Below, one piece after another: positions 1 through 8,690 of a stretch of 64,000 nt of DNA; the first letter of the stretch is position 1, and each line of letters starts with the position of its first letter. The position numbers and the translations under genes are program-made. This DNA comes from Mucilaginibacter galii (GTDB taxonomy: Bacteria > Bacteroidota > Bacteroidia > Sphingobacteriales > Sphingobacteriaceae), in contig NZ_BMDO01000001.1 of NCBI RefSeq assembly GCF_014635825.1, positions 310,001-374,000 on the forward strand. Direction: 5' to 3'. The notes under the pieces were generated by a model, which was not told the DNA's origin, did no database searches, and worked only from the letters and a program-made list of their open reading frames with translations.

Positions 1-2
1 TA

Positions 3-128
3 GACAGCCATGATTTTAACGCCCTGCATAATAGCTTCCACTTTGTTAAAAAACCTGGCTTAGGTTGGATTAATACTCATGTTAATGTTTTTAAATACAC
101 TAATTTTGAGTTAAAACAGGTACAATGA
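3..128 (+). CDS. C-terminal end of an unrecognised protein (5' end outside window)
   Basis: An open frame enters from the left edge and stops at TGA 126-128, giving 41 residues that end FELKQVQ. Its stop overlaps the ATG of the next gene in an ATGA arrangement, so the two are probably translationally coupled. The visible residues (for example GWINTHVNVFKY) contain no motif I can assign. Family unknown; only the open frame and the coupled overlap support it. Confidence 0.6.
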   Translation, partial: DSHDFNALHNSFHFVKKPGLGWINTHVNVFKYTNFELKQVQ

Positions 129-1321
129 AAGCCCTTAACCAGCTCAAAACTTTTCAACGCATATTGGCCGAGTTTCCGGCCGATGTACAATTGAGCAAAT
201 TTTTACCTGGCTTTTTCAGGCAAAACAAGCAAATGGGTTCTACCGACCGCCGGGTAGCCAGTAGGTTGGTTTACAATTATTTCAGGCTGGGTGGTGCATT
301 GCCTAATGCACCTGCCGAAGATCGCCTCATGGTTGCCGAGTTTTTATGTAACGCACAAACCAATTCTTTTTTACAACACTTTAAACCCGAGTGGGCGGCC
401 TGCGTGGGCTTTAATGTTGATGATAAGCTGGAAATGGTTAAATCAACCTACCCGGATTTTGAACTTACTGATGTTTATCCGCAGCATGCCCAGCTCTCCG
501 GCTCCATCAATAAACAGGAATTTTTAAAGTCATTCTTCATCCAGCCCGATCTTTTTATCCGGGTGCGTAAAGGCTTTGAGCAACAGGTAAAAACTGTTCT
601 TAGCCAAGCCGATGTGAGCTTTAAAGATGAAGGCGCTAATTGCCTAAGCCTGCCCAACGGAACCAAGCTTGAAACCTTATTTGCCAACCAGCATTGGTTT
701 GAAGTGCAGGATTATTCTTCGCAACAAACGGCACAATATTTCAGGCCGCAAAAATGGGAAAACTGGTGGGATGCCTGCGCTGCATCGGGCGGTAAATCTT
801 TACTGCTTCACGAGCAAGAACCCAACTTGAAATTGGTCGTATCTGATATCCGCGAAAATATTCTGGCTAACCTGGATGAACGTTTCAGACAAGTAGGCCT
901 ACTAAAATATCAAAAAAAGATTCTCGACCTCACCCAAAATCCAGATTTCATTATGCATGACTATGCCTTCGATGGCATTATCTTAGATGCGCCCTGCACC
1001 GGCTCGGGTACCTGGGGCCGCACGCCCGAACTCATTTCGCAATTTAACGGGCACCGCATCGAATTTTTTCAGCGTCTGCAGCAAAGTATTATACGTAACG
1101 TAGTTAAATATCTGAAACCCGGCAAACCATTAATTTATATAACCTGCTCGGCATTTAAGGCCGAAAATGAGGACAACGTAAACTTTATGGTAACGGAGTT
1201 AGGTTTGCAGCTAGAAGAGATGCAGGTGCTTAAAGGTTATGAGCGTAAAGCCGATACCATGTTTGTAGCCCGGCTAAGCGCAAACCCACCCGCACCAACC
1301 GGTGTACTTTTGCCAGAATAA
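125..1321 (+). CDS. RsmB/NOP family class I SAM-dependent rRNA m5C methyltransferase
   Basis: Probable cytosine-C5 methyltransferase acting on ribosomal RNA. The C-terminal half has the Rossmann-fold signature: a degenerate motif I (DACAASGGKS) where SAM binds, the DAPCTGSGTWGR motif IV with its conserved Pro-Cys, and the YITCSAF motif VI carrying the Thr-Cys with the catalytic cysteine. The N-terminal third fits the helical NusB-like RNA-binding part of this family. At 398 residues it is near the usual length. It starts at ATG 125 inside the stop codon of the upstream gene (ATGA). Whether the target base is that of RsmB, RsmF or another member cannot be told from sequence alone. Confidence 0.88.
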   Translation: MKALNQLKTFQRILAEFPADVQLSKFLPGFFRQNKQMGSTDRRVASRLVYNYFRLGGALPNAPAEDRLMVAEFLCNAQTNSFLQHFKPEWAACVGFNVDDKLEMVKSTYPDFELTDVYPQHAQLSGSINKQEFLKSFFIQPDLFIRVRKGFEQQVKTVLSQADVSFKDEGANCLSLPNGTKLETLFANQHWFEVQDYSSQQTAQYFRPQKWENWWDACAASGGKSLLLHEQEPNLKLVVSDIRENILANLDERFRQVGLLKYQKKILDLTQNPDFIMHDYAFDGIILDAPCTGSGTWGRTPELISQFNGHRIEFFQRLQQSIIRNVVKYLKPGKPLIYITCSAFKAENEDNVNFMVTELGLQLEEMQVLKGYERKADTMFVARLSANPPAPTGVLLPE

Positions 1322-1349
1322 ATAAGTCAACAAAACCTATATTAGCTGC

Positions 1350-1742
1350 ATGATAAGGCGTTTCACACTTTGCATGCTGCTGGCGGCAACCGTTATTTTT
1401 ACCATTTATGGAGAAACTACGCTACGTCCATACTGGCTAAAGAACCACATTGACACTTACACCCTTGCCGATTGGTTCCCTAACCTGCTTGCGCCCATGA
1501 TATTGGTGCTGCTCTATACGCTTATTAAAGAAGTTAACGACAAAGCTGTTTTGTTCAGAGCAACCTGCTCGTTTGTTGCAGGACTGATCATCTACGAAAT
1601 TGTACAGTTGTTTATACCAAGCCGCACGTTTGATCATAAAGATATTATCGCGTCTGTGGTAGGAGGCGCTATAATTTATGGTGTAGTTTTGGGTGTGTTT
1701 AAGCTTTTTCCACCCTTGCCTGATCAAGTCTCACAAAAATAG
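1350..1742 (+). CDS. VanZ-like small membrane protein
   Basis: A 130-residue protein with about four predicted membrane segments. The segment IYEIVQLFIPSRTFDHKDI followed by a Gly-rich helix (SVVGGAIIYG) matches the pattern of VanZ-like proteins: an E-x-x-Q, then a polar R-x-x-D-x-x-D stretch before the last helix. Function in this family is mostly unknown; VanZ itself affects teicoplanin susceptibility. The gene follows the methyltransferase by 28 bases on the same strand and ends 25 bases before the convergent marC stop. The family call rests on that pattern only. Confidence 0.6.
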   Translation: MIRRFTLCMLLAATVIFTIYGETTLRPYWLKNHIDTYTLADWFPNLLAPMILVLLYTLIKEVNDKAVLFRATCSFVAGLIIYEIVQLFIPSRTFDHKDIIASVVGGAIIYGVVLGVFKLFPPLPDQVSQK

Positions 1743-1767
1743 TTTGCTTAAATTCTATTGTGAACAC

Positions 1768-2343
1768 TTACAACCCGCTATTACTTCTAAAGAGTTTAAT
1801 GGCAATTGCCAGTAAAATTACCCCAAAGGCTTTACGTAATACGCCCAGGCCGGTTTTACCCAGTAGCTGTTCTAACAGTTTTACGTTTTTAAGTACTACG
1901 TAAACAATAATGGTATTAAGCACGATACCTACTATAATATTAGCCGTAGCATATTGAGATTTCAGGGATAATAAGGTAGTCATAGTACCTGCACCGGCTA
2001 TAAGCGGAAATGCCAGCGGCACAATGGAAACCGTGCTGGGAATATCGTCTTCTTTAAAAAACTTGATACCCAAAATCATTTCCATAGCGATGATGAAAAT
2101 CACCAGCGAACCGGCAATAGCAAAAGAGGAAATATCCAACCCTATAACTTTCAGCAACTCTTCGCCCACGAACAGGAACACGATCATGAGTACCAGTACC
2201 GTAAACGATGCCTTTTCCGATTCAATATGCCCGGCACGTTGCCTTAGATCAATAATAATGGGTATAGTACCCAAAATATCGATAATGGCAAAAAGGATCA
2301 TGGTTACCGACAAGATTTGCCGGGGGTCGAAAGTATTAAGCAT
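1768..2343 (-). CDS. MarC family integral membrane protein
   Basis: A 191-residue membrane protein with about six hydrophobic helices and the MarC/YchE hallmarks: an early FAIIDILGTIPIIIDL segment and the loop PLAFPLIAGAGTMTTL. MarC proteins are inner-membrane proteins of unclear function; the old link to multiple antibiotic resistance in E. coli has not held up. The start lies only 3 bases after the stop of the MFS gene, so the two should be co-transcribed. Length is typical. Confidence 0.88.
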   Translation of the reverse strand: MLNTFDPRQILSVTMILFAIIDILGTIPIIIDLRQRAGHIESEKASFTVLVLMIVFLFVGEELLKVIGLDISSFAIAGSLVIFIIAMEMILGIKFFKEDDIPSTVSIVPLAFPLIAGAGTMTTLLSLKSQYATANIIVGIVLNTIIVYVVLKNVKLLEQLLGKTGLGVLRKAFGVILLAIAIKLFRSNSGL

Positions 2344-2346
2344 AGG

Positions 2347-3576
2347 TTAGGAATTTTGCTTTTCTTTAGCTTTTAAGCGAAAGGTAAGCAAAAAGCCCAG
2401 CAAAATAAAAAACGCCGATAAAAAGAATACCGCATGCACCGATACAGCAGTGATTAACCCTGCAGCAACCGGCCCTAAAGTTTGCCCTAACGAAGCATAA
2501 GACTGATTTACGCCTAATATCTCACCTTGCTCCTCATCATCGTTCTTATCGGCTATAATAGCGTTGAGCATGGGATTACGCAATCCGTTAAATAAACCAT
2601 AAACAAATACGCAAGCCGCAAAGGGAAGCAGCGCCTTTGTAAAACCAGTGGCCGTCATAGCAGCCAAACATACCACCGTAGAAAGTGAAAGTATAACAGC
2701 TTTTGATGAAATAAACTTAGTAATAAACGGCACACCCAACTGCATCAATATCCCTGTAACACCAAAGCCAGCATATAATAAACCTATCTGCGTTGGACTA
2801 ATTTTCAGTTTATCTACCGAAAAGGTTTGGAAACCAATAATCATGATGAACTGCCCCATGGTAAGCAAAAAGCCTACAAAAACTGCCGTACCAATAACCG
2901 GCCTTTTTAACGCCGTAACGAGCGATACAAAATTAAACTTATCATTTTTCTGTTGCCTGTTGTCTGTTGCCTGTTGTCTATTACTTTCTTTTCTTGACGC
3001 TGTACTCTTGACTCCTGACTCTTTTTTGTCCTTCGTCTCTTTCAAAATAAAGGTAGCGCATAAGGCGCCTATGAGCGCAATGCCGGCAGCAAAATAAAAC
3101 GGCACCTGCATACCCATTTTACTTAATAAGCCGCCCAGCGCAGGCCCCAAAACAAAGCCAAACCCAAAAGCCGAGCTTAGTATTCCAAACTTTTTAGCGC
3201 GGTCTTCGGAAGTGGAACTATCAGAGATCATAGCTTGCGCTACCGAAATATTACCGCCTGTTATGCCATCCAAAACTCGGGCGGCGAAGAGGATGACAAG
3301 ACTTTGAGCAGTGGCAAAAAGTAAAAACGAAGCACAAGTACCAAACAAGCTGATAGCTAAAAGAGGTTTGCGTCCCCATTTGTCTGACAAGGCACCTAAC
3401 AGCGGTGTGGCAAAAAACTGAGCGACAGAAAAGGAGGCGGTAAGTATACCAATGGTTTGCTCATTCAAACCAAACTTTTTACCATACGAATAGAGCAGGG
3501 GTACAATAATGCCGAAACCCATGGAGTTGATCACGCATATAAAAACCAGTACCCATAAATTCTTGTCCCCTTTCAT
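2347..3576 (-). CDS. MFS transporter (drug:H+ antiporter, Tet/Bmr-like)
   Basis: A 409-residue, 12-helix major facilitator transporter. The loop between helices 2 and 3 has the MFS signature GALSDKWGRKPLL, and the helix 5 region GFGFVLGPALGGLL is the motif C seen in antiporters of the Tet/Bmr group, so proton-driven export is likely; the substrate is unknown. It is upstream of and coupled to marC. Odd point: the central cytoplasmic loop (about residues 185-210) is Gln/Asn/Lys/Ser-rich and is encoded by two arrays of 7-base repeats (2950-3025) that resemble intergenic repeats elsewhere in the window. The core fold appears intact on both sides. Confidence 0.88.
   Translation of the reverse strand: MKGDKNLWVLVFICVINSMGFGIIVPLLYSYGKKFGLNEQTIGILTASFSVAQFFATPLLGALSDKWGRKPLLAISLFGTCASFLLFATAQSLVILFAARVLDGITGGNISVAQAMISDSSTSEDRAKKFGILSSAFGFGFVLGPALGGLLSKMGMQVPFYFAAGIALIGALCATFILKETKDKKESGVKSTASRKESNRQQATDNRQQKNDKFNFVSLVTALKRPVIGTAVFVGFLLTMGQFIMIIGFQTFSVDKLKISPTQIGLLYAGFGVTGILMQLGVPFITKFISSKAVILSLSTVVCLAAMTATGFTKALLPFAACVFVYGLFNGLRNPMLNAIIADKNDDEEQGEILGVNQSYASLGQTLGPVAAGLITAVSVHAVFFLSAFFILLGFLLTFRLKAKEKQNS
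2950..3025. repeat. Two 7-base tandem arrays inside a coding region
   Basis: From 2950 to 2984 the plus strand reads five 7-base words, CTGTTGC and CTGTTGT alternating and then CTATTAC. From 2991 to 3025 a second array follows with words such as TTCTTGA, CTCTTGA, CTCCTGA and CTCTTTT. Both are translated on the minus strand within the MFS gene; the first gives the 7-residue peptide repeat NRQQATD / NRQQKND. The second array uses the same words as intergenic arrays at 11.7, 13.8, 16.1 and 17.0 kb. Confidence 0.8.
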
Positions 3577-3620
3577 CCAGGCCGCAACTTTGTTGGTATG
3601 GAGTACAAAGGATTAAAAGC

Positions 3621-3654
3621 AAAAAAGGTTCTGCACGTAATGCAGAACCTTTTT
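3621..3654. terminator. Bidirectional intrinsic terminator
   Basis: An 11-bp stem (AAGGTTCTGCA, loop cgtaa, then its complement) is flanked by an A-run on the left and a T-run on the right, so it can end transcription on both strands. It lies just past the stop of the permease gene (3674, minus strand) and separates it from the MFS-marC pair. Confidence 0.85.
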
Positions 3655-3673
3655 ATTATCATGTGAATGTTAC

Positions 3674-5203
3674 TTAGTCAACATATTTAGGATTTGGCGG
3701 ATCCAATGGCGTTTTGTCTAAACCCAAACGCACTTTAGAATGCTTAATGCCATAACCAAAGTAGATGACAAAGCCAATAATTAACCAAACAATTAAACGT
3801 GCCCAGTTTTCCCAGCCTTCGCTGGCAATCATACCCAGGCAAACTAAAGCACCTAACGGGCAAACTATCTGATACAACGGCGTTTTAAACGGACGGTTAA
3901 TATCAGGGTCGGTTCTGCGCAGAATAAAGATGCCCAAACATACCAGCACAAATGCAAACAGGGTACCAATACTCACCATATCGCCCACAATACTATCGGG
4001 CACAAAGCCGGCAAATATAGAAACGAAGATGAAGAACAACCATTGAGATTTGTAAGGTGTGCGGTGTACAGGGTGTAATTTCGAAAATACAGGAGGCACT
4101 AAACCATCGGTGCTCATGGTATAGAACACGCGAGTTTGGCCCATCAGCATCACTAATATTACCGAAGAGAAACCTGCTAAAATAGCTACAGTTACCAACT
4201 TGGCTAACCACTCAAAACCCGGCATATGATGACGTATAGCGTAAGAAACCGAAGCCTCGCTGCCTTGGGTTAAAAACTCTTTGTAAGAGGCTATACCTGT
4301 TAACACGTGTGAGAACAAAATGTATAATGCAGTACAAATTACCAACGAAATTAAGATACCCAATGGCATATCTTTTTGTGGATTCTTAGCTTCTTGTGCT
4401 GCTGTAGATACAGCATCAAAACCAATAAATGCAAAGAATACGATACTTGCCCCACGCAAGACCCCAAACCAGCCGTGATTACCGGTGGCCGCATAATCGT
4501 GCAGAACGCCAGTACTCAGTTTGATAGTTCCGGCGTTTTCTGGGATCATGTAAGGTGTATGTAAAGCAGGATTAATGAACTGCCAGCCAAAGCCAATGAT
4601 CAATAATACAATAGCCACTTTAACAAACACAATAACATTATTAACCGCAGCCGACTCTGCCGTGCCGCGTATTAAAAGCATGGTGAGTAAAAAGATGATC
4701 AGGATAGCAGGTAAGTTAACTATACCGTGCACGCCATCTGCCGATTGAAAGGGCGAATGGCTCCATTCATAGGGTATTCCTATGCCAAAAAACGTATGAA
4801 GCAGGTCATTCAAATATTGCGACCAGCCAATGGCTACCGTAGCCGCGCCCAATGCATACTCCAATACCAAATCCCAACCTATGATCCAGGCAATAAATTC
4901 GCCCATGGTGGCATAAGAATAAGTGTAAGCGCTACCTGCAATAGGTATCATACTGGCAAACTCTGCATAGCATAAGCCGGCTAAAGCACAACCTATGGCA
5001 GCAATTATAAACGAGATAGTTACCGCAGGACCGGCGTTACCACCAGCAGCAGCAGCCGTACGAACAAATAAGCCCGCACCAATAATAGCACCTATACCTA
5101 AAGCCACTAATGCCGTTGGGCCTAAGGTGCGTTTTAAACTCTTATCCGACTCGGCCGATGCAGCAAGCAACGACTGAATGGACTTCTTAATAAATAAACT
5201 CAT
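3674..5203 (-). CDS. APC superfamily cationic-type amino acid permease (YfnA/CAT-like)
   Basis: A 509-residue amino acid permease with at least 12 membrane helices, located in the inner membrane and expected to take up amino acids. The first helix has the APC signature ALGIGAIIGAGLFVRT, followed by GCALAGLCYAEFASMIPIAG and GWDLVLEYALGAATV, which match the CAT/YfnA branch; length also fits. Substrate specificity cannot be read from this. It is transcribed alone from a likely promoter at 5244-5274 and ends at a strong hairpin (3621-3654). It faces a second permease of a different branch across a 554-base intergenic region. Confidence 0.9.
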   Translation of the reverse strand: MSLFIKKSIQSLLAASAESDKSLKRTLGPTALVALGIGAIIGAGLFVRTAAAAGGNAGPAVTISFIIAAIGCALAGLCYAEFASMIPIAGSAYTYSYATMGEFIAWIIGWDLVLEYALGAATVAIGWSQYLNDLLHTFFGIGIPYEWSHSPFQSADGVHGIVNLPAILIIFLLTMLLIRGTAESAAVNNVIVFVKVAIVLLIIGFGWQFINPALHTPYMIPENAGTIKLSTGVLHDYAATGNHGWFGVLRGASIVFFAFIGFDAVSTAAQEAKNPQKDMPLGILISLVICTALYILFSHVLTGIASYKEFLTQGSEASVSYAIRHHMPGFEWLAKLVTVAILAGFSSVILVMLMGQTRVFYTMSTDGLVPPVFSKLHPVHRTPYKSQWLFFIFVSIFAGFVPDSIVGDMVSIGTLFAFVLVCLGIFILRRTDPDINRPFKTPLYQIVCPLGALVCLGMIASEGWENWARLIVWLIIGFVIYFGYGIKHSKVRLGLDKTPLDPPNPKYVD

Positions 5204-5243
5204 GTTCTTTGATCAGTTGTATAGATTTAATCATGTTTACCTC

Positions 5244-5274
5244 CAAACGTACTTATTTTTATTGAAAATGTAAA
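5244..5274 (-). promoter_or_regulatory. Promoter of the leftward permease
   Basis: On the minus strand TACGTTTG (5251-5244) matches the Bacteroidota -7 box TAnnTTTG. A TTTA at 5274-5271, 19 bases upstream, is one mismatch from the -33 box TTTG. The gene starts about 40 bases downstream. Confidence 0.55.
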
Positions 5275-5348
5275 GTTCGGCGAGTAACAATAAGCCGATG
5301 TTAATAATTAGCTGATTTATAAGCTAATTTGTCGTACATTTTAACCCA

Positions 5349-5374
5349 AAAGAGGCCCTTTAAAGCACCTCTTT
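5349..5374. other. Hairpin in permease intergenic region
   Basis: A 7-bp stem AAAGAGG / CCTCTTT with a 12-base loop. A smaller inverted repeat (ATTAGCT / AGCTAAT) lies at 5307-5328. They could be operators or mRNA hairpins; nothing in the sequence decides. Confidence 0.35.
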
Positions 5375-5757
5375 AACACGTTAAACCATTTTATCTGGCG
5401 CAACTAAGTATCTGATGCTCGATTGTATCTTAATTTTGTCCTGAATTTGTTGATTAGTATGCACTTCATGATTTAAATGCGGTACAATAACTGACGAAAC
5501 AATAGACACAGCTTAATAAAATATTAATGGATGGTCCCAATTTATCTATACAGCAAAGAAGCATAGCGTAGGTGAATTGATTTTTTGTCACTTTTTTTAT
5601 CAAAAAAGAACAAAGGCATCCGCGGCCATAGCATACGATGGCCAATCATCAGCACAAAACAAGGTTTAAAACGTACTTACAAACCCTTTTTCAAATCACC
5701 ATCAGCAAAATCCCAACATTTTTAAATAGATTTAGGACTTTAATCCTTTAACCATTG

Positions 5758-7236
5758 ATGGAACCAACCTCTACTCCACCTAAATTAAAAAGCGAACTTG
5801 GCCTGTTAGATGGCACCATGCTGGTAGCCGGCTCCATGATCGGCTCCGGAATATTTATTGTAAGTGCCGATATCATCCGTAATGTGGGCTCGGCTGGCTG
5901 GCTTATTGCCGTATGGGTTATTACCGGCTTTATGACCTTAACGGCCGCTGTTAGTTACGGTGAGTTGAGCGCCATGTTTCCTAAAGCAGGCGGACAGTAC
6001 GTTTACTTGAAGGAAGCCTATAATAAACTCATAGCTTTCTTGTACGGCTGGAGCTTTTTTGCTGTTATTCAAACAGGTACTATTGCTGCGGTGGGCGTGG
6101 CTTTTTCAAAGTTTACAGCAGCGTTTTTAGCATCAATAAGCTTTACAGCAAAGTATGCCTACCTGGTTAGTGAGGACACCATTTTATTAAAGGCTCCGAT
6201 AGGCAGTTATGTATTTACGCTAAGTGCGGCCCAACTGGTTTCTATTGTTGTGATCGTGCTGCTAACTTATATAAATACCAAAGGGGTTAAAGGCGGAAAA
6301 ATAATTACGACAACGCTTACCATTACTAAATTATTGAGCTTGTTTGGTTTAATAACCTTTGGCTTTATCATGCTAAATGGTAATGTATGGCATGCCAACT
6401 GGACCAACGCCTGGGATATGCACGGCTTAGGTAAAGATGGCAGCATTACGTCCTTAACCATGGCTGCCGCTTTGGGTGCCATTGCTGCTTCTATGGTAGG
6501 ATCTATATTCAGCAGCGATGCATGGAATAATGTAACCTTCATTGCCGGCGAAATGAAAAACCCACAGCGCAATATTGGGTTGAGCTTGTTTTTAGGTACG
6601 CTCATCGTTACACTGATCTACGTATCAGCCAACGTAATGTATACAGCTGTACTGCCTTTACAAGAAATTGCATCGGCCGAAAAAGACAGGGTTGCCGTAG
6701 CTGCCTCAAACGCTATTTTTGGTAATGCCGGTACCATAATTATTGCGCTGATGATCATGATCTCAACTTTTGGCTGTAACAACGGCTTAATTTTAGCTGG
6801 CGCGAGGGTTTATCATACCATGGCTAAAGACGGCTTGTTTTTTAAAAAGACCGGTACCTTAAATAAAAATGCGGTTCCGGAGTTTGGTTTATGGATACAA
6901 TGTTTAGTAGCCAGCATACTTTGCCTTAGCGGCCGCTACGGCGACTTGCTGGATATGATCTCTTTTGTGGTGGTTATTTTTTATGTGCTTACCATTGTGG
7001 GTATCTACATTTTAAGGGTAAAACGCCCCGATGCACAGCGTCCTTACAAAGCATTTGGTTACCCGGTATTGCCTGCTATCTATGTATTGATGGGCTTAAC
7101 ATTTTGCACGCTGTTAATTATATATAAACCGCAATACACTTGGCCTGGCCTTATTATTGTACTTATCGGCATTCCTATTTATTATATTTCGCAACGCAAC
7201 GTTAAGCATGAGGATACGGTACTTATTGATAGTTAG
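5758..7236 (+). CDS. APC superfamily amino acid permease (LAT-like branch)
   Basis: A 492-residue permease with about 12 helices. The N-terminal GSMIGSGIFIVSADIIRNVG and the following YGELSAMFPKAGGQYVYL segment are typical of the APC family; the overall pattern is closer to the LAT/basic amino acid branch than to the leftward neighbour. ATG 5758 is preferred to the TTG just before it. Its last 29 bases overlap the start of dacB, which suggests translational coupling. A permease coupled to a peptidoglycan peptidase could take up released amino acids, but that is inference. Confidence 0.88.
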   Translation: MEPTSTPPKLKSELGLLDGTMLVAGSMIGSGIFIVSADIIRNVGSAGWLIAVWVITGFMTLTAAVSYGELSAMFPKAGGQYVYLKEAYNKLIAFLYGWSFFAVIQTGTIAAVGVAFSKFTAAFLASISFTAKYAYLVSEDTILLKAPIGSYVFTLSAAQLVSIVVIVLLTYINTKGVKGGKIITTTLTITKLLSLFGLITFGFIMLNGNVWHANWTNAWDMHGLGKDGSITSLTMAAALGAIAASMVGSIFSSDAWNNVTFIAGEMKNPQRNIGLSLFLGTLIVTLIYVSANVMYTAVLPLQEIASAEKDRVAVAASNAIFGNAGTIIIALMIMISTFGCNNGLILAGARVYHTMAKDGLFFKKTGTLNKNAVPEFGLWIQCLVASILCLSGRYGDLLDMISFVVVIFYVLTIVGIYILRVKRPDAQRPYKAFGYPVLPAIYVLMGLTFCTLLIIYKPQYTWPGLIIVLIGIPIYYISQRNVKHEDTVLIDS

Positions 7237-8620
7237 CTTTCTACTTTTAAACGTTTACAGCCAGGCGCAAACTTTAGAAAAGAGCCTGCAAATCGCTTTT
7301 AACAAATTACAGCAAGACAGCCAATGCCGGTATGCCACCCTATCGTTAACGGTATTGGATGCGGCAACGGGCAAGGTTATCTATACCGCCAACGGCGATA
7401 AAGGCCTGGCGCCTGCCTCTACGCTAAAAACGGTTACTTCTATAACAGCATTTAACCTGTTAGGGGCCGACTATAAATTTGAAACCAAATTAGGATACAC
7501 AGGTACTATTGATGCCAATGGCATACTCACTGGTGATGTAATCATTAAAGGCGGCGGCGACCCCACTCTTGGGAGCTGGCGCTGGGAAACCACCAAAGAA
7601 AACGCTGTTCTCAACCAAATGGTAACCGCCCTGCAACAGGCAGGCATTAAACAAATAAACGGCCGCATTATTGGCGATGATTCCATTTTTGATACCCAGG
7701 CCGTTCCCGATGGCTGGATATGGCAGGATTTGGGCAACTACTACGGTGCCGGTGCCTCAGGCTTATGCTGGCGTGAAAACACATTTGACATTAAATACAC
7801 CACAGGTACGGTTGGCAGCCCGGTAACAGTATTACGCACGGTACCGGCCATGCCTTACTTCGACTTTAAAAGCGAAGTATTGACTTCAGGCCCGGGTTCG
7901 GGCGATCATTCTTACGCTTACCTGCCGGTTGGCAATAAGTCCATGTATATTCGTGGCGCCTATGCCATTGATAAGGCTAAGAAAAGCATCAGCGTAGCCA
8001 TGCCCGATCCTGCTTATGATGCCGCTTTCCGGTTGACCGACACTTTGAAGCGCTTAAATATCAAAGTGAGCGGCGAGCCTGAATCTGTAATTACGCTAAC
8101 GGCCAAAGGCACGCAAATACCCACTATCAACAAAACATTAACCACAGTATACTCACCAGAGTTGAGCAAGATTGTGTACTGGTTAAATAAAGAAAGCATT
8201 AACCTTTATGCCGAACAAATGCTCAAAATGCTGACCGTAAAAATGGATAAAACAGTATCTACCAAAAGCGGAGTACAGGTGCTTCAAAACTTCTGGAAGG
8301 TACGCGGTATTGACGCACTGTCACTCAATATATATGACGGCAGTGGCCTTTCGCCCGAAGACAGGGTAACTACCCACAGTGTAGCCCAAATCCTGCAAAC
8401 GGCGGTAGCACAGCCTTGGTTTTCTTCTTTTTACGATAGCCTTCCTCTTTACAACAACATGCACATGAAAAGCGGCACCATTGCCGATGTGGTAGCCTAC
8501 GCTGGTTATCAAACACATGGCGGGCGCAGGTTGTGCTTTTCGGCTATCATTAACAATTATAATGGATCAACCACCACGGTAAGGCAGAAGTTGTTTAAGG
8601 TTTTGGATGAGTTGAAGTAA
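7208..8620 (+). CDS. dacB: D-alanyl-D-alanine carboxypeptidase/endopeptidase (PBP4 type)
   Basis: A 470-residue penicillin-binding protein of peptidase family S13, which trims pentapeptides and cuts cross-links in periplasmic peptidoglycan. All three active-site motifs are visible: S71-T-L-K74, the S-I-N motif (KESINLYAEQ) and K-S-G-T near the C-terminus (HMKSGTIADV). The large insert between the first two motifs is usual for PBP4. ATG 7208 is chosen over the upstream ATG 7157 because it places a normal signal peptide (MRIRYLLIVSFLLL) at the N-terminus. The start overlaps the permease gene by 29 bases. Confidence 0.92.
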   Translation: MRIRYLLIVSFLLLNVYSQAQTLEKSLQIAFNKLQQDSQCRYATLSLTVLDAATGKVIYTANGDKGLAPASTLKTVTSITAFNLLGADYKFETKLGYTGTIDANGILTGDVIIKGGGDPTLGSWRWETTKENAVLNQMVTALQQAGIKQINGRIIGDDSIFDTQAVPDGWIWQDLGNYYGAGASGLCWRENTFDIKYTTGTVGSPVTVLRTVPAMPYFDFKSEVLTSGPGSGDHSYAYLPVGNKSMYIRGAYAIDKAKKSISVAMPDPAYDAAFRLTDTLKRLNIKVSGEPESVITLTAKGTQIPTINKTLTTVYSPELSKIVYWLNKESINLYAEQMLKMLTVKMDKTVSTKSGVQVLQNFWKVRGIDALSLNIYDGSGLSPEDRVTTHSVAQILQTAVAQPWFSSFYDSLPLYNNMHMKSGTIADVVAYAGYQTHGGRRLCFSAIINNYNGSTTTVRQKLFKVLDELK

Positions 8621-8624
8621 TCTT

Positions 8625-8690
8625 AAGGTGCGGGGATCGGGGTTTTGAGGAGCGGAAATACCCCACTCTTCGCACCTTACTCTCTGCTCC
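8625..8690. repeat. Inverted 7-base arrays between convergent genes
   Basis: Outer arms AAGGTGCG (8625-8632) and CGCACCTT (8671-8678) are perfect complements. Between and beyond them G-rich words (GGTGCGG, GGATCGG) face C-rich words (CCCACTC, CTTACTC) at 7-base spacing. It fills the gap between the dacB stop and the stop of the convergent channel gene and may act as a two-way terminator. Confidence 0.6.

Larger units (their letters stand above)
5204..5757. other. Divergent intergenic region between two permeases
   Basis: A 554-base region without a convincing gene. It holds the promoter of the leftward permease (5244-5274), an inverted repeat with arms ATTAGCT/AGCTAAT at 5307-5328, and a hairpin with arms AAAGAGG/CCTCTTT at 5349-5374. 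A stretch around 5580-5615 is rich in T-runs and A-runs and resembles a repeat at 41.76 kb. I see no riboswitch or RNA gene. Confidence 0.6.

Noticed and set aside
2950..3025. CRISPR array
   Set aside because: Repeat units are 7 bases long and directly adjacent, with no spacers and no cas genes in the window.
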